From positions 1 to 32,083 of the IMG/VR virus record IMGVR_UViG_3300008459_000214: a DNA stretch of 32,083 bases; one strand, 5' to 3'. The stretch is from a virus. Below the pieces are notes generated by a model, which did no database searches, was not told the DNA's origin, and saw nothing but the letters and a program-made list of their open reading frames with translations. Positions within the stretch are counted from its first letter, which is position 1; each line of letters starts with the position of its first letter. A program made the position numbers and the translations under genes. Positions 21,599 through 28,957 of the stretch are shown here, in pieces.

Positions 21599-24585
21599 TG
21601 GCAGTAAATACGACAACAACTAAATATTTTTATCCGCCAAGACCTGGTAGTGGGGCTGCAACTTTTTCCGACAACATTGTAGGTTTACAAACAGTTGAGG
21701 GTGGTGGTTTAACGCAAGGTAATTTTGAGTTTACTACTTCAGTTACTGAAAAAGTTAATAGAAATTTTAACGTTGGGGCGTTTTCAGAACCGTTAAGTTT
21801 ACAATCATTAAACATTGAGGATGTTAATGAAAGTAGAAGAATTATGGCAACTCAGTTTAGGGTTTATCCTAATTATGATGTTTCACAAGTTCTAAACTTT
21901 TCGATGTATGGTTCTTTACGTAAAAGATTCCAAGTATCCGCGACAAAAATTATTAATTATTTTCCCGCCTCATTAGATGTTCAATTTTCAAACTTACAGT
22001 TTGTGACAGGAGCTACGGCAGTTAATGTTAGTTATGACCCTATTGAAGACGAAACTTATTTTCAACTTAATGTTGATAGGATTAATAATCCTTTTGATAT
22101 TGATTATTCCGTAAGTGCGGCAACCAATTTAAATTTAAGGGAAATCACAACTTCACCGTATAGAAATTTATATAACACTTATTTAGACTATTGTGTTAGT
22201 ATAAATGATAATATATTCAAAATAAATTCATTTCAACCATCGGATACATTAGGTAGTGGTTATATTAGTTTTTATGTTTCAGGTGCCCCTTTTGGAGAAT
22301 CTGCGACTACAGTTTTTGAGGAATACCAAATTAGACCGAATGATTTAATTACTGATAAGATATTTGCAGAAAGTTTTGATGAAGTTGAAAAATTCTTATT
22401 AAATAGGTTAATAAGACCTGAATACACTGCGGTTTTTCAAGTTCCTGCTCAAACTGAAAATGGTGAATTTTTTACAGATTACCAACAAGTTACTTGGCCT
22501 AAAGACGGCCCTTGGAACTTAGATATTAGGTCATTACAATTTGATGGTTATTTGGCTCAATTGGATGCAATTGCGGAAAATTTAGATTCATTTAAAACAA
22601 ATTTAATTTCAAGATTTTTGGTAACAGACTCGTTAAAAGAGTTTGACACTATGGGTCAAAAAGTTGAGAAGATATTTCAAATTTATGGTAGAAGTTTTGA
22701 CCAAATAAAACAATTTATAGATGCGTTGGCTTATATGAATTCGGTCAACTACAATCCGTCGAATGATATACCATCACAGTTACTTGTTAATCTTGCTCAA
22801 ACATTAGGGTGGTCATCAAATTTCTCACCAATTACTGATGAAGATTTTTTAGAATCGGTATTTGGAAACACTTCAACGCCAACTTATCCTGGTTATGCAA
22901 GAGCGTTAACACCTACTGAAATTAATTACGCATATTATCGTAATTTAATTATTAATGCCTCTTACTTATTTAAGTCAAAAGGAACAAGAAGGTCCGTTGA
23001 ATTTTTAATGAGGTTAATTGGTGCTCCGGATTCGTTAATTGAATATAATGAACATATCTATTTAGCCGACCAAAAGATTAATTTAGACCAATTCTATACA
23101 CAATGGGCAACAATATCAGGAGGGACTTATGTTGATAATACCCCAGCCTATTTACCTGGTCAAACGTATAAAATTAGAGGTAATGTTTATTCCGCTTATA
23201 CATCAATTGCAACATATGAAGATGTATCGATAAGGTTAGATGAATACCCTATGGATAGTTTAGGGTTTCCTAAAGCTCCTGTTAATACCGAAAGTTATTT
23301 TTTCCAAGTTGGTTCGGGATGGTATGAATCAACTCCACAACATAGAAGTCCGGATGAGGTGATTATTACCGGTGATGTTTATACCGGTCAAAATTATAAT
23401 ATCCAAACTAGTTTAACCCCATTTACGTATGGACAACCTTATTTAGATAGATTTAGACAATTCCCTTACATGAATGAAGGGTTTAAGTTAAGAAAAGTTG
23501 TTGATAATAAAAAGTCTTGGTTAGAAGAAGATAATAGAGTTAGAGTATCGACTGAAGGTGATTATAATGCCTATTATTACGTTGACGATGAAAAACTAGT
23601 ATTAAATGTTAAAAATGTGGATTTATTTTTAAATCCTTCCCAAGGTCTTGTTTATGATGTTTGGAGACAATCGGTTAATTATGATTACCCAATACCTGAA
23701 TCCGGATTAACTGTTGGTTATCCTGTTCCGGGAGGTGTGGATTGGACTTATATCAATCCTGAACCTAAAAAGAAAACATTCTTTGAATTCTCACAAACGT
23801 TTTGGGAGAATATGATTAATGTTAGAAATAGACAATACATTAGTGATGGTAAAACAGGTGGGTATCCAACATTACAATCGATATGGTGGAAATACATTGA
23901 ATCTGAGGCGACAGTTGGATTGCCAAATAGTAAATATACTTATCAAAAACTTATTGATTATGTTACAGGTATTGGCCCTTATTGGATGAAATTGGTAGAA
24001 CAAATGTTTCCTGCCACAACAATTTGGAATACCGGTGTTAAATTGGAGAATTCAGTTTTACATAAACAAAAATTTGTTTATAGAAGACAAAGAGGATGTC
24101 AATTTGTTCCGGTTCCTGTTAATCCTTGTTTTATAATTAATAGTATCTTTGATTTCAATTGTGCAACCGAAACAACGGTATTTAACGTATTTCCATGGTT
24201 AAATGGAGACCCTAATGTTGGGAATTTTAATAGTATTTTAGCAAACCGAATTGATAATATGTTAGCTCAAAATAATTTAACATTAAATGACTGTGAACAA
24301 ACCTCAGTGCAAACCGAATGGTATGTTGATTTAAGAATTGGTGGTGAATTATTAATTAAAGAACCATTTTATGTGGGTTATGGATATACCGATGTCCCAA
24401 CACTACAAATGTGGAGGATTGCATTATTCGATAATCTATCATTATTATATGATTATGGATTTACTTACGAAATAGAAGGAAATACTTTAACGATACAAAG
24501 TTTAACTTGTACCGAAAGAAATGTTAATGAATTGTTAACTTTAAATGTGGGTATACAAATAAATATAAATTGTAATAATAACTAA
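21598..24585 (+). CDS. Large baseplate protein with gpI/gp7-like signature
   Basis: This 995-residue protein contains, around residues 440-485, a segment reading NASYLFKSKGTRRSVEFLMR. It is preceded by QLLVNLAQTLGWSSNF. This is the pattern of phage P2 gpI-type tail proteins (aligned helices, then KGT plus a hydrophobic helix), and P2 gpI is regarded as the counterpart of T4 gp7. T4 gp7 is 1032 residues, close to this length, and it pairs with gp6. The N-terminal 250 residues are beta-rich. The middle contains Tyr/Pro-rich loops. The C-terminal 150 residues hold several cysteines and a domain that may resemble the end of the next protein. The start and stop each overlap their neighbours by one base. 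gp7 assignment is tentative because gene order differs from T4. Confidence 0.75.
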   Translation: MAVNTTTTKYFYPPRPGSGAATFSDNIVGLQTVEGGGLTQGNFEFTTSVTEKVNRNFNVGAFSEPLSLQSLNIEDVNESRRIMATQFRVYPNYDVSQVLNFSMYGSLRKRFQVSATKIINYFPASLDVQFSNLQFVTGATAVNVSYDPIEDETYFQLNVDRINNPFDIDYSVSAATNLNLREITTSPYRNLYNTYLDYCVSINDNIFKINSFQPSDTLGSGYISFYVSGAPFGESATTVFEEYQIRPNDLITDKIFAESFDEVEKFLLNRLIRPEYTAVFQVPAQTENGEFFTDYQQVTWPKDGPWNLDIRSLQFDGYLAQLDAIAENLDSFKTNLISRFLVTDSLKEFDTMGQKVEKIFQIYGRSFDQIKQFIDALAYMNSVNYNPSNDIPSQLLVNLAQTLGWSSNFSPITDEDFLESVFGNTSTPTYPGYARALTPTEINYAYYRNLIINASYLFKSKGTRRSVEFLMRLIGAPDSLIEYNEHIYLADQKINLDQFYTQWATISGGTYVDNTPAYLPGQTYKIRGNVYSAYTSIATYEDVSIRLDEYPMDSLGFPKAPVNTESYFFQVGSGWYESTPQHRSPDEVIITGDVYTGQNYNIQTSLTPFTYGQPYLDRFRQFPYMNEGFKLRKVVDNKKSWLEEDNRVRVSTEGDYNAYYYVDDEKLVLNVKNVDLFLNPSQGLVYDVWRQSVNYDYPIPESGLTVGYPVPGGVDWTYINPEPKKKTFFEFSQTFWENMINVRNRQYISDGKTGGYPTLQSIWWKYIESEATVGLPNSKYTYQKLIDYVTGIGPYWMKLVEQMFPATTIWNTGVKLENSVLHKQKFVYRRQRGCQFVPVPVNPCFIINSIFDFNCATETTVFNVFPWLNGDPNVGNFNSILANRIDNMLAQNNLTLNDCEQTSVQTEWYVDLRIGGELLIKEPFYVGYGYTDVPTLQMWRIALFDNLSLLYDYGFTYEIEGNTLTIQSLTCTERNVNELLTLNVGIQININCNNN

Positions 24586-26720
24586 TGGCGATTAATTATA
24601 TCATAAATGTAACGGGGGATTGTCAAAATAATTCGAGTGGGGTGATTGATTTATTAGTCTACAACGGCTCATCCCCATATACCATAGAATGGATTTCTCC
24701 GGTATTAACGACAAATACTCAAGTAACCGGAACGGTGACAAAAACCGGGTTACTTAGTAATACATATGCTGTTAAAGTTACCGATAGTTCAATACCTGAT
24801 AATCAAGTTGAATATATTAATATTCCTGTATCTAGTGGTGTTTGCTGTAGTATATTAGGTGTTCAAGATACAACTTGTTCACAAAATAATGGTTCAGTGA
24901 CAGGAACTTCAACAACTCAATATTCTTCAACAAATTATTATTTGTATCACGGGAATGGGGTTTATAGTCAATCTGCAACAACAAATCAAAATAGTGTTGT
25001 TTTTGGAAGTTTAACCGCTGGAACTTATTATATGACAGTTCAGGATTTAGGAGGATGTACGGGTCGTAGCCAAAATTTTATTGTTGAAGAATCGGAGCCA
25101 TTAAATTATGGTTTATATATGGTTCCAAACTCATCATGTGGTGGTACTCCAATTGGTAAATTAACTGTTACAGGATTAACCGGACAACCACCTTTTACAT
25201 ATTTGTGGAATAATACTTCAACAGGTTCGACTATTACAGGTTTAACTTCAGGAGCTTATTTTGTTAATGTGACTGATGGGTATGGGTGTCAATTAAGCCA
25301 AAGCGAAACTGTAATTGATGTTAATCCAATTGGATTTGGATTGTTTACATCAGTTCCACCAACTTGTTTTTCTTCCAATGGAGAGATTACATTAACAATA
25401 ACAGGTGGAACTGCACCTTATTATTATTCTGCTTCCACAGGTCAGGTAGAAATATCTTATTCTCAAACATTTTCAATATCAGGTTTATCTTCGGGTAATT
25501 ATGGGTTTTTAGTGACTGACGCAGGTTTTTGTCAATTATCCGTTAATACTTCAATAACATCACCAAATGGGATTTCCTCAGTTTCCGTTCAAACCACAAA
25601 TTCAACTTGTTCAAGTACAAATGGGCAAATAACTATATCCGTAATTGGAGGTGTAACTCCTTATACTTATACAATAATTTATCCATCAGGAGATGTTATT
25701 AACTCAAGCGGAAGTCAAACGGTTCAACTATTCGAGAATTTATCTGCCGGAACTTATTCGGTAGGTGTAAGTGACGATTCGGGATGTTCTTATTTGGATG
25801 AGTTTTATATTATGACTGATAATAAGTATACAATCTTGACATCAGTTACAGGTACTTCTTGTAATCAAGTAAATGGTTTGATTGGAATTACTGTTAGTAC
25901 AGGTGCGACATTACCACTTAATTATTCTATTGATAACGGGTTATATGATATTTTAAATACAAATTTAACTGCGGTAACCTTTAATAATATTGCCGCTGGA
26001 ACACATAAGGTTACCGTAACAGATGCATCAGGATGTGCTCAATCTTCAAGTGTGTTAATTACTGGAAGTGAAAGATTAGATTACTCATTATATAGTACAT
26101 CTTGTGGTACGGGTAATAGTGGTAAAATAACTGCATTTATAAACTCAGGTACACCACCATTTTCTTTCTATTGGTCGGATAATGTACCAAATAATCCACA
26201 ACAAATTCAAGTATCAGGTTTAACGGGAGGGACTTATAGTTTAACTATCGTGGATGATGGTGGATGTTCATTAGTTAGAACGGCATCAATTAGTTGTTTT
26301 GCCAATTTAACATCGTATCAAACTTATGTTATGGGAGAGGAAGTATTCAATATTGAATCACCAACTAGATTTGGTTTATTACAAATGTTGAATGAAGGTT
26401 TTTCTGATTTAACATCAGATAATGAAAGATGTGATTTAGTTAGTGCAACATTTACTGCAAAAGTATCTGTAACACCACTTGATTTAACAACTAGTGAATT
26501 ATTTTTTACAACAAACTCATTAAATATTTATCCAACGGATGATGAATATTATGAAACAATTAAACAGTTATTATTAACTGTTCCAGGGGTTGGAAATGTC
26601 ACAATAAACGCTCTGACAAATCAAATTACAATTGAGACGACAAGGGGTAATGATACTTTAGACGGTCAAGAAATTATTATTGATTTGATTATTGAGTATG
26701 ATATAATGTGTTTGAATTAA
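24585..26720 (+). CDS. SprB-repeat tail protein (probable adhesin)
   Basis: This 711-residue protein consists of about seven tandem repeats of roughly 80 residues (10-573) and a distinct C-terminal domain (574-711). Each repeat has a Cys near its start, a GxI-type strand, a Gly-Gly-x-x-Pro-(Tyr/Phe) turn, an LxxGxY element and a closing V-T-D-x-x-G-C. This is the SprB repeat first defined in the Flavobacterium gliding-motility adhesin. In bacteria such repeats form extended Ig-like rods on the cell surface. In a phage tail locus the likely role is a rigid stalk or host-binding adhesin. There is no signal peptide or type IX secretion C-terminal sorting domain. The start shares one base with the upstream stop, and a small related protein follows after 3 bases. 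Capture from a flavobacterial host is plausible. Confidence 0.85.
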   Translation: MAINYIINVTGDCQNNSSGVIDLLVYNGSSPYTIEWISPVLTTNTQVTGTVTKTGLLSNTYAVKVTDSSIPDNQVEYINIPVSSGVCCSILGVQDTTCSQNNGSVTGTSTTQYSSTNYYLYHGNGVYSQSATTNQNSVVFGSLTAGTYYMTVQDLGGCTGRSQNFIVEESEPLNYGLYMVPNSSCGGTPIGKLTVTGLTGQPPFTYLWNNTSTGSTITGLTSGAYFVNVTDGYGCQLSQSETVIDVNPIGFGLFTSVPPTCFSSNGEITLTITGGTAPYYYSASTGQVEISYSQTFSISGLSSGNYGFLVTDAGFCQLSVNTSITSPNGISSVSVQTTNSTCSSTNGQITISVIGGVTPYTYTIIYPSGDVINSSGSQTVQLFENLSAGTYSVGVSDDSGCSYLDEFYIMTDNKYTILTSVTGTSCNQVNGLIGITVSTGATLPLNYSIDNGLYDILNTNLTAVTFNNIAAGTHKVTVTDASGCAQSSSVLITGSERLDYSLYSTSCGTGNSGKITAFINSGTPPFSFYWSDNVPNNPQQIQVSGLTGGTYSLTIVDDGGCSLVRTASISCFANLTSYQTYVMGEEVFNIESPTRFGLLQMLNEGFSDLTSDNERCDLVSATFTAKVSVTPLDLTTSELFFTTNSLNIYPTDDEYYETIKQLLLTVPGVGNVTINALTNQITIETTRGNDTLDGQEIIIDLIIEYDIMCLN
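24612..26303 (+). repeat. Array of about seven SprB-type protein repeats
   Basis: The repeats are visible at protein level with a period near 80 residues, marked by paired cysteines and the recurring closing motif V(T/S/Q)D-x-x-G-C. At DNA level they have diverged too far to form exact repeats. The first copy is the most degenerate. Confidence 0.8.
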
Positions 26721-26723
26721 GTC

Positions 26724-27044
26724 ATGACACAATTAGAAATACGAAGTATATCAGGGGGTACTTTACCAATAAATTTATATGCTTGTGATGTTTATCAAAA
26801 TCAATGTGTATTATTTGGGTCTATTAATACTACGGTTCCACCCGTTATAATTTTTAACTTACCATCCCAATTCGATAATGTTCCTGCTATTGGTATTTTA
26901 TTAATAGATTCGGCCGGATGTGAAAGATTTGAAGTTGGTATTTGTGGTGATTCCGGTTTTACTAAAATATTCCAAAACATTGACGATGATTACGTATTCC
27001 AATTTATGGACTTTGTTATTTATCAATTTGAAGGTCCAAATTAA
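26724..27044 (+). CDS. Small SprB-like companion protein
   Basis: This 106-residue protein follows the SprB-repeat gene by 3 bases. Its own pattern resembles a single SprB-like unit: an early GGTLPINLYACD segment, a central strand with Pro-Pro, and a closing IDSAGC near residue 70. Four cysteines occur, in positions compatible with two pairs. The C-terminal 30 residues are aromatic-rich (Phe/Tyr/Ile). There is no signal peptide. It could cap the SprB rod, connect it to the collagen-like fibre encoded next, or be an independent small tail protein. The SprB resemblance is weak and rests on the turn and closing motifs only. Confidence 0.7.
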   Translation: MTQLEIRSISGGTLPINLYACDVYQNQCVLFGSINTTVPPVIIFNLPSQFDNVPAIGILLIDSAGCERFEVGICGDSGFTKIFQNIDDDYVFQFMDFVIYQFEGPN

Positions 27045-27073
27045 AAATTGGCAATTGAATTGAAACTTTAAGG

Positions 27074-27083
27074 TATTTATTAT
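27074..27083 (+). promoter_or_regulatory. TATTTATTAT element upstream of the fibre gene
   Basis: AGG-TATTTATTAT ends 12 bases before the fibre ATG at 27096, nearly the same spacing as at 11674 and 20666. The AGG lead-in matches the element at 9248. Candidate late promoter. Confidence 0.4.
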
Positions 27084-27095
27084 TAAAAAAGAGAC

Positions 27096-28922
27096 ATGCC
27101 GATATATCAAAGATTAACCGACCGACAATTTTCACCTAGTGCGGTTACACTTAACAATTTAATACATATTGTAATTACTGGTGATACTTCACAAAGTCCT
27201 CAAGGTTCTTCTTTTAAGGTTACCTTGGGTGATGTTGCGCGTGTTATGTCCGGAGGAACCGGAACATCAGGTACAAGTGGGACTTCGGGTGTTAATGGAA
27301 CATCAGGTACAAGTGGGGCTTCGGGGTCTTCAGGTACAAATGGTACGTCAGGTACGTCGGGTACAAGTGGAATTAATGGTACTTCAGGGACTAGTGGTGT
27401 AAATGGGACTTCAGGTACTGGTGGAACATCAGGGACTAGTGGAACATCAGGTACGTCAGGTACGTCAGGTACGTCAGGTACGAGTGGTATTAACGGAACT
27501 AATGGTACTTCAGGAACTTCTGGAGTTAATGGTACTTCAGGTACAAGTGGGACAACCGGTACATCAGGAACATCAGGTACGTCAGGTACGAGCGGAACAA
27601 CAGGTACAAGCGGTACTTCAGGTACTAGCGGAACAACGGGTACAAGTGGAACTAATGGTTCAAGTGGAACATCAGGTATAAACGGACAATCAAATTCATT
27701 ATTCCCATATAACGCAAGAACAAGTATTACATCAGGAGACCCTGGTAATACAAATATTATTTGGAATAATGCAACACAATCAGCATCAACACAAATAAAC
27801 GTTTCACATTTAGATAGAAATAATGATGATATTGATGTATTTTTGGCATTAATTCCAAGTGGAACAACAATCATTATTCAAGACCAAAATAATTCAACTC
27901 AATTTCAAAAATGGATTGTGGGAGTGGGTGTTGATGCCGGACCAAATACATATTGGACTTATCCTGTTACATTAGTCCAATCAACCTTTCAATTTACAGG
28001 TGGGGAAAATATATTATTTATTGTAGCACAATTACCATCAGGAACTTCAGGAACAAGTGGAATAGATGGAACTTCAGGTACTAGTGGTACTTCAGGTCTT
28101 AGTGGAGTAAATGGTACTTCAGGTACAAGTGCGACAAGTGGAACTTCAGGTACTACAGGTACTTCAGGAACATCAGGAGTTGATGGTACTTCAGGGACTA
28201 GTGGAACTAGAGGTACTTCGGGAACTTCAGGAGTTAATGGTACTTCAGGTACATCAGGAGTTAGTGGTACTTCAGGGACTAGTGGAACTAGAGGTACTTC
28301 GGGAACTTCAGGAGTTAATGGTACTTCAGGTACATCAGGAACAACAGGAACTTCAGGTACATCAGGAACATCAGCAGTCAATGGTGCAAGTGGAACATCA
28401 GGAGTTAGTGGTACTTCAGGTACATCAGGAACTTCCGGTTCTGTTAATATACTGAATAATGTTAATAACCGATTAACAACTGCTACCGGTAACGCAGGTG
28501 AATTACAAGCTGAGGCTAACTTAACTTTTGATGGTTCAACTTTAAGAATTACTGGTGATACTGTTATGACAGGTTCATTAACCGCGGCATCTAAATCATT
28601 CGATATCCCTCATCCAACTAAAGAAGGTTATCGTTTAAGATATGGTGTATTAGAGGGTCCTGAACATGGTGTTTATTTTAGAGGTAGTACTACACAAAAA
28701 GTAATTGAATTACCGGATTATTGGGTTGGATTAGTTCATGAAGATAGTTTTACGGTAAATCTAACCTCAATAGGTAAACCTTGTGAAAACTATGTTATTG
28801 AAATTAAAGATAATAAAGTATTCTTTGATAGTGGTTGTGAAGATATTAATGTGTTTTATTTAATATATGCAGAACGAAAAGATGTTGAAAAAGTTTTATT
28901 GGAATATAAACCAATAAAATAA
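27096..28922 (+). CDS. Collagen-like (Gly-Thr-Ser)n tail fibre
   Basis: This 608-residue fibre protein has five parts: a globular N-terminus (1-52), probably the virion attachment site; a Gly-x-y block (53-199), mostly Gly-Thr-Ser; a globular middle domain (200-315); a second Gly-x-y block (316-447); and a C-terminal region (448-608). The last holds a [12 protein letters not shown] motif (500-511) and an [17 protein letters not shown] segment seen in other phage fibre tips. Collagen-like triple helices are a known way to build trimeric phage fibres. Here the triplets contain no proline, so stability must come from other residues or from glycan modification of Thr/Ser. Two triplets start with Ala instead of Gly. 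The gene has its own upstream element and terminator. It faces a convergent glycosyltransferase gene. Confidence 0.87.
   Translation: MPIYQRLTDRQFSPSAVTLNNLIHIVITGDTSQSPQGSSFKVTLGDVARVMSGGTGTSGTSGTSGVNGTSGTSGASGSSGTNGTSGTSGTSGINGTSGTSGVNGTSGTGGTSGTSGTSGTSGTSGTSGTSGINGTNGTSGTSGVNGTSGTSGTTGTSGTSGTSGTSGTTGTSGTSGTSGTTGTSGTNGSSGTSGINGQSNSLFPYNARTSITSGDPGNTNIIWNNATQSASTQINVSHLDRNNDDIDVFLALIPSGTTIIIQDQNNSTQFQKWIVGVGVDAGPNTYWTYPVTLVQSTFQFTGGENILFIVAQLPSGTSGTSGIDGTSGTSGTSGLSGVNGTSGTSATSGTSGTTGTSGTSGVDGTSGTSGTRGTSGTSGVNGTSGTSGVSGTSGTSGTRGTSGTSGVNGTSGTSGTTGTSGTSGTSAVNGASGTSGVSGTSGTSGTSGSVNILNNVNNRLTTATGNAGELQAEANLTFDGSTLRITGDTVMTGSLTAASKSFDIPHPTKEGYRLRYGVLEGPEHGVYFRGSTTQKVIELPDYWVGLVHEDSFTVNLTSIGKPCENYVIEIKDNKVFFDSGCEDINVFYLIYAERKDVEKVLLEYKPIK
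27252..27692 (+). repeat. First Gly-x-y repeat block (49 triplets)
   Basis: A 9-base tandem periodicity encodes 49 consecutive Gly-x-y triplets, mostly Gly-Thr-Ser with some Gly-Val-Asn, Gly-Ile-Asn and Gly-Thr-Thr. Varied Thr and Ser codons show that the protein sequence is being kept. Confidence 0.95.
27450..27482 (+). repeat. Perfect 9-bp microrepeat in the fibre gene
   Basis: The unit ggtacgtca is repeated 3.7 times without a mismatch. Because the unit is a multiple of three, gain or loss would change fibre length without a frameshift. Confidence 0.9.
28041..28436 (+). repeat. Second Gly-x-y repeat block (44 triplets)
   Basis: This block holds 44 triplets in frame, again mostly Gly-Thr-Ser, with Gly-Val-Asn, Gly-Thr-Arg, Gly-Val-Asp and Gly-Thr-Thr variants. 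Two triplets begin with Ala (Ala-Thr-Ser and Ala-Val-Asn), which would kink or weaken a collagen helix. Confidence 0.95.
28185..28340 (+). repeat. Exact 75-bp direct repeat (period 81 bp)
   Basis: Bases 28185-28259 recur identically at 28266-28340, an 81-base (27-residue, 9-triplet) period. Synonymous codons are also identical, so this is a recent segmental duplication within the fibre gene. Confidence 0.92.
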
Positions 28923-28928
28923 TAATAA

Positions 28929-28957
28929 AAAAAAAGGGACATATAGTCCCTTTTTTT
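28929..28957. terminator. Bidirectional terminator between fibre and glycosyltransferase genes
   Basis: A 12-bp stem (28929-28940 with 28946-28957) and a 5-base loop are flanked by an A run (28927-28935) and a T run (28951-28957). It therefore works in both directions. The minus-strand stop codon (28956-28958) lies within the T run. Confidence 0.92.

Noticed and set aside
27200-27874. Minus-strand open frame of 224 codons rich in Val-Pro-Glu/Asp
   Set aside because: It is the mirror of the 9-base Gly-Thr-Ser repeat. Lack of stops is a by-product of the repeat, and it has no independent start context or domain.
27989-28381. Second minus-strand Val-Pro-rich open frame
   Set aside because: Same repeat artefact on the opposite strand of the second Gly-x-y block.
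27252-28436. Short tandem repeats considered as a CRISPR array or origin iterons
   Set aside because: The unit is 9 bases, in frame, without spacers, and with codon variation that preserves Gly-x-y; it is protein repeat coding sequence.
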